From Coturnix japonica (Eukaryota > Chordata > Aves > Galliformes > Phasianidae): 64,000 nucleotides of DNA. The stretch's first letter is position 1. Each line of letters starts with the position of its first letter. This document shows positions 25,201-36,761 of this stretch, piece by piece. A program made the position numbers and the translations under genes. Under the pieces are notes generated by a model. The model did no database searches. It was not told where the DNA came from and was given only the letters and a program-made list of their open reading frames with translations. The DNA lies in NCBI RefSeq assembly GCF_001577835.2, contig NC_029532.1, positions 434,001 to 498,000 of the forward strand, given 5' to 3'.

Positions 25201-28200
25201 GAAATCTGGTCTTGACTCAGACAGGAAGATACACACACTATGCATATCCCCAGCCCCCCCGTGCCCTCCCCTCTGGCCCAAACCTTGATAAGTGTCTCCA
25301 GCAGGTAGTTGACGGTGATCCAGCCAAAGGCACCCTCCTCATTCCCAGTGAGGATCTGAGCTCCACGGAAGTCCACAGGGTACTCACGAATGGTCTTGCT
25401 GACCTCAGCAAAGACCTGATCAGCTTTTGTGCTGTTCTGCTCCCTGCAGAAGAAGACAAATCCCATGTGGTGGAAGAGGCAATTGCAGGGGAGCTTTCAG
25501 AGCAGGCTAATAGTAAAAGACTGTGACCTGCAAAGCAGTGGGACTACACAGTGACAGCATACACCCCGTCCATCCATTGCTTTTCATCCTATAACATCCT
25601 TTCCAACCCAAACCATTCTATGAATTCAAGTCTAGCAAAGTATGTTGTTCCTTCCCCAGGGTACTGCCAGGCAGGCACCAGTGTAGGCTGCAGTTTCCCC
25701 ATGGAGCAGTGAGCTGGCTATGTTGGTCAGCCCCAGTGGGCTACAGAAATGGATGCTCAGCCCATTGCCATGGTCTGTCTGAGCAGCTGCCCCTCTGCCC
25801 CCAATCCCAGCCCCACACCCCTTCTAAGATGCTGAAGTGTGTGGTGGGGGCAGTGCCTGTACCTCAGCAGCCTCATGCCCGCTGTGGCCCCCAGGTAGGT
25901 GGGTGTCTCCCGCTGCTGCTCTACAGGGATAGCTGTCATGGCCTTGTCCAGGCAGGGCTTCAGGCTGGCTCCAGCCTCAGCGGGGTTATCTGCATAGCTG
26001 GAAATGCCAGATCCTGCAACAGAGCAGCTTGTGATGCCCAGGAGGAGCGGAACAGGATGACAGGAGACATGTCCACCCTAAAAGCCAGGAAGACCCCACA
26101 GGTTTTCCCCATGTGTCAAGATCAGTTGTGCCCATCCAAGGGCATCTCCAGAAGGGCACAGCTCAGAGCTGGCTTGCCTGGAGGTGGCACATGCACACTG
26201 CAGGAGCAGACAGTGAGCTCCTGCCTCCAAGGAGTGGGGAGCTGCTGTGATGCTGTGTGTGCTTAATCCCCATTGTCAGCAGCCAGTTGACAAACAGCAG
26301 GTTCCTCACGTCCCCGGCAAAGAGGGATTCTCTCATTTGCCCTTCAGAGGGGATGTGTGGATCCGATGCACACACTGAGGTGCTCCCTGTGCAGCTCAGC
26401 ACAAACACGCTTTTACTTTCATAGGCTGGTGCTTGATCTGAGCTCCCAGTGTGGTCCTGCACTGGGTGGGGACAGCCAATGTCTTTATCAACCCTTCCCC
26501 CAAGCTCTGCGCTCCAGCCCTGCCACTAGCCCAAGTGCCCTCTCACTTACCCTTCGCCCTTCATCAGACCTTTGCTTTGGAGCACAGTTAACCAGTAACT
26601 GCCACACTGTGGCTGCAGTGCCTTGATTTGTCATCGGGGCCGGCTCTACAATCTCCCACCCCTCGCCCAGGCACTCTGCCCTGGGTCAGTGGCCTTTTGT
26701 CAGTCCCACTAAACTGACTCTGCCCAGAACAGCCTTCTAGGTTGAACAGAGAGTAGGGAGATGGACGGCCACGTGCCAGCACTCACCATTCACAGTGCAG
26801 GACTCCACCTGGGAGACGATGCCCGTGCCGTTCTCCTTGTCTGCCGGCCACTGGTAGACGTAGAGCGCCGTGTGCGTGGAGCCGGCGTCGAACACCAGCC
26901 CGAACTGCGGAGAGATGCCGATGGGATGCGGGGTGTCGGGAGGGACAGAGCAGATTTAGCTGGTGGCAGACGAGACAGCCTTGGGAGAGCTACCCAGGTG
27001 CAGCCGGGCAGAAGACTCCCACCGGGCAGGGAGTGCGCTTCTCAAACACTAGACTGAGCCCACGCAGCCTAGCATCCACCCAGAGCCATCGCGAACGCGT
27101 GACAAATATCGCAGTCAGCAGTGCACTGGGGACCCCATCGGCTCTGCTGCAGCTACCATGACGGGAGTATCCCTGTGAACACTGCATGCAAAGAGCTGAT
27201 ATTTGTGCTTGTATAGCAAGAAACACTTCGTCGACAGAACCACTTGATGCTGGCAGCCTGGCGATGGCAAGTTTGTCCACCATGTTCCTTTTGGTGAATA
27301 ACAGCACCGGCCTTAAACCTGCGGGGAGAATTCAGACATCACGATGTAAGAAGCAACGCCACAGTGACGAGGGTAGCAGTGCTTATGCAAAAGCGCCTTA
27401 CCGTTCATTGTGCAGGAGGCAGAAAATACAATCCTCATCACAATATAACAAGCATCTCACAGTAATCGAGGGCAATGATGCTGACGACACAGGGCGCCTC
27501 AGCAGACNCAGGTAGTTGACGGTGATCCAGCCAAAGGCACCCTCCTCATTCCCAGTGAGGATCTGAGCTCCACGGAAGTCCACAGGGTACTCACGAATGG
27601 TCTTGCTGACCTCAGCAAAGACCTGATCAGCTTTTGTGCTGTTCTGCTCCCTGCAGAAGAAGACAAATCCCATGTGGTGGAAGAGGCAATTGCAGGGGAG
27701 CTTTCAGAGCAGGCTAATAGTAAAAGACTGTGACCTGCAAAGCAGTGGGACTACACAGTGACAGCATACACCCCGTCCATCCATTGCTTTTCATCCTATA
27801 ACATCCTTTCCAACCCAAACCATTCTATGAATTCAAGTCTAGCAAAGTATGTTGTTCCTTCCCCAGGGTACTGCCAGGCAGGCACCAGTGTAGGCTGCAG
27901 TTTCCCCATGGAGCAGTGAGCTGGCTATGTTGGTCAGCCCCAGTGGGCTACAGAAATGGATGCTCAGCCCATTGCCATGGTCTGTCTGAGCAGCTGCCCC
28001 TCTGCCCCCAATCCCAGCCCCACACCCCTTCTAAGATGCTGAAGTGTGTGGTGGGGGCAGTGCCTGTACCTCAGCAGCCTCATGCCCGCTGTGGCCCCCA
28101 GGTAGGTGGGTGTCTGCCGCTGCTGCTCTGCAGGGATAGCTGTCATGGCCTTGTCCAGGCAGGGCTTCAGGCTGGCACCAGCTCCAGTGGGATCATCTGC

Positions 28201-29655
28201 ATAGCTGGAGATGCCAGATCCTGCAACAGAGCACCTTGTGATGCCCAGGAGGAGCGGAACAGGATGACAGGAGACATGTCCACCCTAAAAGCCAGGAAGA
28301 CCCCACAGGTTTTCCCCATGTGTCAAGATCAGTTGTGCCCATCCAAGGGCATCTCCAGAAGGGCACAGCTCAGAGCTGGCTTGCCTGGAGGTGGCACATG
28401 CACACTGCAGGAGCAGACAGTGAGCTCCTGCCTCCAAGGAGTGGGGAGCTGCTGTGATGCTGTGTGTGCTTAATCCCCATTGTCAGCAGCCAGTTGACAA
28501 ACAGCAGGTTCCTCACGTCCCCGGCAAAGAGGGATTCTCTCATTTGCCCTTCAGAGGGGATGTGTGGATCCGATGCACACACTGAGGTGCTCCCTGTGCA
28601 GCTCAGCACAAACACGCTTTTACTTTCATAGGCTGGTGCTTGATCTGAGCTCCCAGTGTGGTCCTGCACTGGGTGGGGACAGCCAATGTCTTTATCAACC
28701 CTTCCCCCAAGCTCTGCGCTCCAGCCCTGCCACTAGCCCAAGTGCCCTCTCACTTACCCTTCGCCCTTCATCAGACCTTTGCTTTGGAGCACAGTTAACC
28801 AGTAACTGCCACACTGTGGCTGCAGTGCCTTGATTTGTCATCGGGGCCGGCTCTACAATCTCCCACCCCTCGCCCAGGCACTCTGCCCTGGGTCAGTGGC
28901 CTTTTGTCAGTCCCACTAAACTGACTCTGCCCAGAACAGCCTTCTAGGTTGAACAGAGAGTAGGGAGATGGACGGCCACGTGCCAGCACTCACCATTCAC
29001 AGTGCAGGACTCCACCTGGGAGACGATGCCCGTGCCGTTCTCCTTGTCTGCCGGCCACTGGTAGACGTAGAGCGCCGTGTGCGTGGAGCCGGCGTCGAAC
29101 ACCAGCCCGAACTGCGGAGAGATGCCGATGGGATGCGGGGTGTCGGGAGGGACAGAGCAGATTTAGCTGGTGGCAGAGCTGGGAGAGCTCCAGGTGAGCG
29201 GGCAGAGCTCCCAGCGGGCAGGGAGTGGTTCACATGACTGAGCCAAGAGTGTCACCAGAGCAGGGAAAGCGTGACATTGCAGTCAGCAGTGCACTGGGGC
29301 CATGGCTCTGTGAGCTAATGGGGGAGTTCCCTGGGTGCCCTGCAGTGCAAAGGCTGTATGTGCTGTAAGCAAGAAAACTGTGACAGACCCACTTGATGTG
29401 CCAGCCTGCGTGGCAGTTTGTCCCCATTTTGGTGAATAACAGCACGGCCTGCCTAAAGCTGGGGAGAATCTCAGAATAGATGTAAGCCAACGGCCAAGTG
29501 AGAGAAGGTAGCAGTGCTTCTGCCAAAGGCCTTACCTTAGAGCCAGGAGGCAGAAATACATCCTTCACATGTACAGCACTCAGTATGAGGGCAATGATGC
29601 TGAAGACACAGGTGGCTGTCAGCAGACCTGTGATGACCTTGGCTTTGTACTCCAT
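22229..29655 (-). CDS. ENTPD8: Ectonucleoside triphosphate diphosphohydrolase 8 (interrupted by an apparent assembly duplication)
   Basis: Cell-surface enzyme that hydrolyses extracellular ATP and ADP to AMP. Coding exons (minus): 29655-29536, 29111-28994, 28220-28070, then exon 4 as 25443-25284 (a truncated copy at 27650-27509), 24934-24704, 24162-23899, 23416-23306, 23164-23030 and 22420-22229. Second copies of exons 2 and 3 lie at 26904-26787 and 26013-25863. One set gives 493 aa, as expected for chicken NTPDase8. N-terminal membrane anchor at about 10-30; apyrase regions [13 protein letters not shown] (ACR1), [12 protein letters not shown] (ACR2), [13 protein letters not shown] (ACR3), [14 protein letters not shown] (ACR4), [15 protein letters not shown] (ACR5); C-terminal anchor ending LLQCFWKSK. 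An acceptor at 29,667 shows that a 5' UTR exon lies upstream, perhaps using the donor at 29,747. The gene is convergent with NOXA1. Confidence 0.93.
25302..26970. repeat. Direct repeat unit 1 (ENTPD8 exons 2-4), probable assembly artefact
   Basis: A 1,669-bp unit repeated at 27,509-29,177 with a constant offset of 2,207 bp. It covers exons 2 and 3, part of exon 4 and their introns. Apart from about ten substitutions in 25,909-26,027 I saw no difference between the units. The end at 26,970 passes straight into degraded sequence. Confidence 0.9.
25590..25626 (+). repeat. CR1 3' tail remnant (repeated at 27797-27833)
   Basis: The piece reads tataacatcctttccaaccc then aaaccattctatgaattc, the last bases of a CR1 3' UTR in sense orientation, in ENTPD8 intron 3. 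The second occurrence at 27,797-27,833 is part of the direct repeat. Confidence 0.65.
26971..27507. other. Insertion-rich degraded copy of 29,178-29,627
   Basis: 537 bp that align over their whole length with 450 bp at 29,178-29,627 but carry frequent small insertions and substitutions. Shared landmarks in order are gcagtcagcagtgcactgggg, tttggtgaataacagcac, ggtagcagtgctt and gagggcaatgatgctga. The excess of about 19 percent length, with errors spread evenly, resembles uncorrected single-molecule reads. It contains a corrupted version of ENTPD8 coding exon 1. It should not be read as a pseudogene exon. Confidence 0.8.
27508..27508. other. Single N at a contig joint
   Basis: The only ambiguous base in the window. 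It separates the degraded tract (ending cagcagac) from the abrupt start of the second repeat unit inside ENTPD8 exon 4. Confidence 0.95.
27509..29177. repeat. Direct repeat unit 2 (ENTPD8 exons 2-4)
   Basis: Second unit of the 1,669-bp repeat. It is continuous with clean sequence through ENTPD8 coding exon 1 at 29,536-29,655, so this unit is joined properly to the 5' part of the gene. It starts inside exon 4 and lacks that exon's 3' end and donor. Confidence 0.9.
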
Positions 29656-29667
29656 TCCTCTTCCAGC

Positions 29668-31872
29668 CTGCAAAAACACCCCAACCCCAGCTTAGAGCTC
29701 ACTGGGCTGTGCTGTTCTCCCAGGAACACATAGAAAATACCCTTACCTTGTAGCCAGGCCAGGTCAGCATTAAATAGGAGAGGAAAGACCTCTGGCAAAG
29801 TCACAAAAGATGGTGATTCTTGCTTCTGTCAATATCTCCAGTGACAAATGAGGGTGGCCAGTGCCCTATAGGACATGCTATGCATAATGGATAATGTTCT
29901 CTTCTGTTGACTGTTCCACGTCATGGGACATGGGACATGGGACAGGAAACCTTTATCAGACCTTATCCTATGGCCAAGGGCCCTGCCCCATATGGTAATG
30001 AAGGGCAGAAGATATCATCTGCAAGGTGATGAACTCCTCTATTGTGCCATCTCCAGCCCTATTAGCCCTGCTGATCTGCACAGATGGAACCGCACTGCTG
30101 AGAAGTGCTTGCCCTGCTCCTGGTTTAACAGCAAAGGAAAAGGTCCCGATACCAGCACACACCTTGGAAAAATCTGCCCCAGACAGGTGATAAATGGCAC
30201 CACGAGTGAAACCACCTTCACCTGCCCTCAGTAAGGCCAAATTTCCATCTTATCTCAGCAGCAGGCAACAAGGACAGGGGAGGAGAGTGGAGTGTGGGGA
30301 AGGAGCTCAGCAAGCAGAAAACAAAGAGGGAGGGGTGTGAAGCCAATAGATCTGCCCAGCATTTTGAGGCACTTCAGGTTGGTCAGCACGGTACGAGATA
30401 CTGTGCCTGGCACAGTGCCCTTGTACAGCAGGTTTGGGGCACAAGCAGAAGGGACAGAAGGGTGGTGATACCCTCAGAGCTGAAGTGGAGCCACGCTGCT
30501 GTACGGCTCCACCGGGAGCAATGCCCAGGGGTTTCAGCATGCAGAAAGCTTGCAGCTGTGCACGCTGCGTGAGCTGCTCCTGCACTGGTTGGTCTGTGAC
30601 CGGACACAGCGAAGTGCTGACAGCTGCTGACAGCCCCTCACAGCGTCCCCTGAGAGGATGGAGAGAAGCCTTAAAGTTCAGGCTCGCAGGCACTGCTGGC
30701 CATAAACCATGTGTTGCTTGGGAAGATGTGCTGCTGTGCATATGAGAGATTTGGGGTCAAAAAGCCTCTTAATGTTGTAAGAAAGGGGGGAATGTGCGTA
30801 CTAAGAGCGTCTTTGCCAGGCAGAGCAGTGCCCAACCTCCCACCCTGCCACCAGCACGAGGTCCAGCACTGCCCTCTGCATCCCCTGCGTGCACCGAAGG
30901 CACCTGAGCCACAAACCACGGCACCCTCACCTGCCTTCATTCACACCCTCCTCCCTCCTTACCCCGAATCAATCCCCCCACAGCCAAGCCCCGCCGCTGT
31001 CACCCGTTGCTGTCCCCTGCCCATACTCACCTGTGCTGCTGCCAGTGGGGCCGGCTGCTGCTCACCGCAGTGTCAGCACGTACCTGGAGTGCGGCGCCTG
31101 CCTGGGACAAAGGCTGCCCAGGAGTCCCCTGCACGGCCCTCCCCTTGGCCCCAAACCAGCAACCTCCCCTGCAGGCAGCAGGGCCGGGGCTGGAATAGAG
31201 CCTGGTTAACCACCTCACTGCTGGGGGACAGGCTGTGCCCTGGGATCCCCAAATTCGGAGCTGTTTGGGGCTGCGTGGCAGTGCTCGCCTTGATGCTGAC
31301 GGTATCCACGCCTCGAGGAAGCTGGTGAGTGGGCTGGGCTGGCATCGGGACAGAGCCTGAGATCGGGGAGAGGGGCTGCAGTCCATTGGTATCCCCGTCC
31401 CACAGCTGTAAGACAAGTAAGGCACGGCCGAGCCCGTCACCTGCGCCCCCCTGCCGCCCCCTGCTCTGATAGTGCTGCAGGCAGCGCCAGGGACAGAGAG
31501 ATGCAGAGGTGCCCGGGACAGGAGGGACCCGGCAGGCGGGGACATCACATCTCACGGCCATGGTCACGTCGCAGCGAGAAACACACCCCAGGGACAGGGA
31601 CAGGGACCTGCCACCCCGGCCAGGGCCCCATCTGTCCCCATGGTTTGGACCCCCCTGCCCCGCTCCCACCCGCACCGTGCCCACGGCCGAGCTCCTCCCG
31701 CAGCTCCACGCCGCCCCGCAGCGCTGACCCCGCTCAGGGCCGAGCTGAGCGCCCGCCCCGGGCCGGGCTGGGCGGGACCCGGACGTGGGAGCCGGGCCGT
31801 GTTTCTATTTCGCTTTGCCCCGCGGGTTCCGCCGGAGGCGCCGCTCGGTGCCGGCCGAACGGGGCGTCCGAC
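29668..31872. other. Divergent 5' region between ENTPD8 and its plus-strand paralog
   Basis: About 2.2 kb with no coding exon that I can support. It holds the ENTPD8 5' UTR and promoter: a donor-like GTAAGG on the minus strand at 29,746 and an AT-rich TATTTAA motif just upstream. A GC-rich, CpG-dense stretch at about 31,440-31,870 is the likely promoter of the plus-strand NTPDase gene. Confidence 0.5.
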
Positions 31873-34800
31873 ATGCGGCCCGTGCTGGCCGTGCTGGCCG
31901 TGCTGGTGACCGCCGCGCTCCTCCTGGTGCTGACCGCGAAACGGGACCGTCCCGTCCGGAAGAAAGTAGGTGTCCGGGCCGGGGATGCCGCCCGCCCTTC
32001 CCGGTGCTGCTCGGCCGGCGGCGCTGCATGGACAGCCCGCACCCCGCGGTCCCGGGGCTGGGGCTCGGAGGGCGCTGCGGGACGGCCGTGATCCGCGCCC
32101 CGGCACCCCGCATCCCATCGGCATCTCTCCGCAGTTCGGGCTGGTGTTCGATGCCGGCTCCACGCACACGGCGCTCTACGTCTACCAGTGGCCGGCAGAC
32201 AAGGAGAACGGCACGGGCATCGTCTCCCAGGTGGAGTCCTGCACTGTGAACGGTGAGTGCCGGCACGTGGCTGCTCCGGCTCCTGCAGCACAGAGGGGAA
32301 CCTGAGCTCCTCAGCCTGTGCTGGGCAAAACGGAGTCGGCCCCAAAGAGGTCGGGGGAGCCTGGCAGAGGAGCAGCTGTGGTTTAAGGGTCCCCATAATG
32401 CTGGGGGCTGTGCTGCCCGAAGGTGGGTCAGAAGCTCAGCCTGTAGTTAGCATGGCTCATGGACCCGGTGCCACTGTGCAGCCCACTGCTGTGCATCACT
32501 TTGTACCTTGGCCATTAGATGTGAAACTCTTGCAGCCTTGGCCATTAGATGTGAAACTCTTGCAGCCACTTCCTGGAACATCTCTTTACACTTCTTCTCA
32601 CAGGGTCTGCAGGAAGCTCTGCAGAACTCACGAGATCTCACTGTGTCTCTGCTGGCTATTTTTGCTTGTGGCTCCTATCCGCACTGACTTAAAAACTGTC
32701 TTTTTCCATTTGTTCACACAGAGTTTTGGGCTTTTTCTGTGGCTTCTGGGCATTGCCTAAGAGGATGAGAGAGAGCCCTTTGCATGGGGTGGGAGGAGGT
32801 GCCCTCACTCTGCTGTTCTCCTGGGCTGGCTCCATCACAGGCTGTTCTGTTGCAGGATCTGGCATTTCCAGCTATGCAGATAACCCCGCTGAGGCTGGAG
32901 CCAGCCTGAAGCCCTGCCTGGCCAAGGCCATGACAATCATCCCTGTAGAGCAGCAGCGGGAGACACCCACCTACCTGGGGGCCACAGCGGGCATGAGGCT
33001 GCTCAGGTACGGGCACTGCCTGCATCCCTGCACCCCACAGCCCTGAGCCCTCAGAGACTGCGCCCCAGTCACAGCTGCTGCGGGTCTGGGATGCTGGTGA
33101 GATTATATTGCGAGGTGAAGTGGCACTTTGCCAATCTGGCTGGTATTTCTGATGCCTTTTGGGATGGGCAAACAGTGACTTTGTGGTTCTACACCACGTC
33201 TGCTGCCAGCACCACAATCCCTCCACCGGCATCTCCCTCCTTCCCTTGGCAGGGAGCAGAACAGCACAAAAGCTGAGCAGGTCTTTGCTGAGGTCAGCAA
33301 GGCCATTCGTGAGTACCCTGTGGACTTCCGTGGAGCTCAGATCCTCACTGGGAATGAGGAGGGTGCCTTTGGCTGGATCACCGTCAACTACCTGATGGAG
33401 ACACTTATCAAGGTGCGGGATGGTGGGAGGGCAGGTAGCAGGAGGGTCTCGCTGTACTGGGAGATCTTGCTGCATTTGAGCCTCCCCAGTGCTACTGGGC
33501 ATTGAGGCTGGGACCCCTTGGGAATCAGTCACTGCTTCATGGTGAAACAGGGGAACATGGAGGCCTTTCAGCCCCTGCAGTGTCTGGAGGAGCCCCAGGG
33601 GCCTGTGGATTGTGGTTCCCTCCTCCCTGTTGCACCACAGTTCATTCAGGGAATCCAGTATCCCTGGGCTCACCCTGAATCAGGTCCATGCACTGTGAGT
33701 AACTCTCTGTGTGGGGCAGTACTCCTTCGCAGGTGAGTGGACCCACCCTCCAGTGGAGAATGTTGTCGGAGCTCTGGACCTCGGTGGGGCTTCAACCCAG
33801 ATCACATTTCTACCTGGGACCACAACTGATGACGAGAACACGAGAGCCCTCCTCAGGCTATATGGGACCAACCATTCAGTTTACACCCACAGCTACCTCT
33901 GCTATGGACTGAAGGAAGTCCTGAAGAGGCTCTTGGCATCTTTACACCAGGTAATTGCCCTCAGTCTTGTGCTGCTCTGCTGCAGCCAAAGCCATGGTTT
34001 CACTGAGCCAGGCAGGCAGCACACGCTGGGTATCACAACCATGGGGCTGAGTGCTGCTGTGCAAGCACCAGTGAGGGCTGATATGGTGGGGCCACCCAGG
34101 TATGGCCCAGCACTAGGGAAGGAATGAGCCAGGGTGAAATCAGGCTGCTGGCTGTCCTACAACTCTGTGTCTGCACCCCATAGCATGGTGTTGCGCTGGT
34201 GCAGATGTAACCCCATGGGCAGTGGAGTCAGGGTGATGGCAGGGTGTCTGCATCCTGCGTCCAGTTGTTTGAATAGGCAGCGTCTGTGGGCTGCTTCTCT
34301 CCTTTCCATCCTCAGCCCTAGTGCCAGGGTGATGCTAACAGCTCCCTCTCTTTCAACAGGACAGCTTGTATGCCCAGCAGATATCACAGCCCTGCTACCC
34401 CAAGGGATACCAGGAGAACATCACCATAGCAGCGATCTATGACAGTCCCTGTGTCCCCATTCCAAGCATGCTCAGCCCTGCACAGGTCCTCACGGTGACA
34501 GGGACAGGGAACCCTGCGACGTGCTGCGCTGCCATCCTGAAGCTCTTCAACTTCACCTGCGGGGCCAACAGGACGTGTGGGTTCGACGGGGTCTATCAGC
34601 CGCCCGTACGGGGACAGTTCTTTGTAAGAAGCCTCCGACCGTGGGGTGGTGCTGAGGGTGTGGGGAAGCAGAGCACCCCAAGTGAGGGGTAGGAGGGTGC
34701 CAGGAGCCTGGGTGTGTCATTAACCTCCTCCTTTGGTTGTAAATACCCACAGGCTTTTTCAGCGTTTTATTACAACCTGCACTTCCTGAACCTGACTGAA

Positions 34801-35683
34801 GAGCCGTCCCTGAGTTCCGTTAATGACACTCTCTGGAAATTCTGCTCCAGAAATTGGATGACGGTGAGATCCAGCCCGGGAGCTGCTGATCCCTGCCCTT
34901 GTCTTGCTCAGCCTGGGCGCCGCGTGGCTTGGTGTTCTGTCTGCAGCCCGTCCTCTGCTGTGTGGAAGGGCTGCTGGGGGAGCTGGATGGAGCACAGTGG
35001 TCTCTGTGCTGGGTGGGAGAACAGGCAGCATCCCCCCACCTGCTCCTTGCTCTGCAGGTCTTTGCTCTTGGCTGCACTTTCCCTATAATGTGGGTGCACC
35101 AAGCGTTGCTCTGTACATGCAGCCCCACCTTGCTCTTCCTCATCTACAGTTGCAGAAGGAGTTTCCCACCAGGAACAAGACCCACCTCCGTGACTCCTGT
35201 GCAGCCAGCTCCTACATCCTCACCCTCCTGCTGCAAGGCTACAAGTTCGACAACAGGACGTGGCACAACATCCACTTCCGAAAGCAGGTGAGAAGGCACC
35301 CTCAGCTTCACAGCTGCTTCACAAAGCCTGCGTGCTTGTGCCTGCCCTGCCCCTGTCCCTGGGGTGCAGGATGATGGCTTGGCACGGTCCACCACCCATG
35401 TCTGTGCTTGTCTGTTACTTTGCAGCCCTTCTCATCTCTCTTCCTTCTCTGTCTCCTCTTCTTCCCTGCACAGGTCTCAAATGTGGATGTTGGCTGGACT
35501 CTGGGCTATATGCTCAATCTCACCAACATGATTCCCTCAGAGACCCCCCAGAAAGTTGTATTGCTCCCCAAAAGCAGATGGATAGCAGCCACAGTCATAC
35601 TTGCCATCACAGTCATTCTCATCTTCTGCCTGATCGCAGCCATATGTTACTGGAAGGACTCCTCTGGCTATGAGAGCCTCTAG
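31873..35683 (+). CDS. NTPDase8-like ectonucleotidase, inverted paralog of ENTPD8
   Basis: Predicted cell-surface nucleoside tri/diphosphatase. Nine coding exons: 31873-31965, 32135-32252, 32856-33006, 33253-33412, 33720-33950, 34360-34623, 34753-34863, 35150-35287 and 35474-35683, giving 491 aa. Signal-anchor [23 protein letters not shown]1 [17 protein letters not shown]2 [15 protein letters not shown]3 [16 protein letters not shown]4 [17 protein letters not shown]5 [16 protein letters not shown]-terminal anchor ([20 protein letters not shown]) and a cytoplasmic tail ending GYESL, whose YESL fits the YxxPhi sorting pattern. Exon sizes match ENTPD8. Exons 2, 4 and 6 are nearly identical to ENTPD8 (2/118, 3/160 and 4/264 differences), whereas exon 5 differs at about 26 of 77 residues. 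KYSFAGEW resembles NTPDase8 rather than NTPDase1/2. It looks intact. Confidence 0.9.
32506..32565 (+). repeat. Perfect 30-bp tandem duplication
   Basis: Two identical adjacent copies beginning ccttggccattagatgtgaa and ending ctcttgcag, in intron 2 of the plus-strand NTPDase gene. Both copies end in ttgcag, giving two acceptor-like sites, but neither is followed by an exon I can support. Confidence 0.95.
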
Positions 35684-36036
35684 CACTGCTGGCTTCAGAG
35701 GCTGCTGCAGCCGCCTGGTGCTGCTGGTGCCAAACTTGTGCAAGGAGCTGCTGTTGGGGGAAGCATCTCTGTGTCCTGGAGCTGCAAACTTGTAATGCAG
35801 GAACCTGCCTGGTGAGCTGGGAGCAGCACAGGCCTTAGAAAAGCCTCCCTATAACTGTGTGCTCTATGGTTTTCCTTTGCCCTCAGTGCTGGTTGGAGAA
35901 GCTAAAGACGGTGGGACCCAAGGGGCAGGAAAGAGATGTGTTTGGCAGCAACAGTATTGAACACTTCCCCATCGTTCTGTCCCCATCCCCCTGTGTCCCC
36001 ATCGTCATTACCAGCCCTTACCTCTGAGGCGGAAGC

Positions 36037-36042
36037 AATAAA
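36037..36042 (+). terminator. Polyadenylation signal of the plus-strand NTPDase gene
   Basis: Canonical AATAAA about 350 bp after the stop codon at 35,683, embedded in gcaataaaatc. Confidence 0.65.
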
Positions 36043-36761
36043 ATCTTATCAGCACAAAAACAAAATAACAAGCATTTCCATCTTCACTGCCTTTTCCAGT
36101 GTTTACTTCTGAATAACGAGAGCGGCTGGGTGCTTGCCTTTCTGCAACAACTGCAAAGGTCAGCTCCGTGCTGCCGGGAGGCAGACGTGCTCCCAGCAAA
36201 TAACAAAGTGAATCATGCACAGGGCAGATAAGGAGTGAGCAGAACCAAAGGCAAAGGTAAGGGCACAGCCATGGGGAAGATCCAGCTCAGCAAGATCTGC
36301 AGCCAGCTGCACTTGCAGCCTGGCATCCATAGGGCACTGCGGAATAATGATCCCTCTGTCCTGCAAGAAAAGGAAGAGATAAGATGAAATGAGACGATGA
36401 GATGGACCTTTCTGGCTGTGGATGCTCAATTTGCATTTCAGTGCCTAGGCCAGCACCTGAGCCCAGGCAATAGGTTTGTAAGGAAAGCCAGGTGGGGCAT
36501 CACAGAGCCTTCTGTGCCCTCGGACTGGCACAGCTGGCAGGGACCTTCCTGGCTCTCCAAGCTCCGTTCTCCAGCCAGTGGGGTGGAGGACAAATCTCTG
36601 ACAGAATTAATGGAGGCGGATTGGCCTGGCTGTGGTGTGGAGGCTGATCCCTCCAGGGGATCCTCAGGAAACCTCCTGTGGTGCCTGCCTGCATATCTGG
36701 GGTTCTATGACAGTTCTATGAGCCAACCCTTGGTTCTTCAGTGCAGTAGAAGTTACCATTC
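36043..36761. other. Convergent intergenic stretch between two NTPDase genes
   Basis: About 700 bp holding the 3' flank of the plus-strand copy and presumably the 3' UTR of the minus-strand copy. I found no canonical AATAAA for the minus-strand gene. No coding potential that I can support. Confidence 0.5.

Noticed and set aside
26971-27507. ENTPD8 exon 1 pseudogene or decayed duplicate
   Set aside because: The evenly spread insertions, the length excess and the adjacent N fit sequencing error better than evolutionary decay.
36690-36722. CR1 tail-like ttctatgacagttctatg
   Set aside because: Only two ATTCTATG-like words with no further CR1 sequence, so too short to call.
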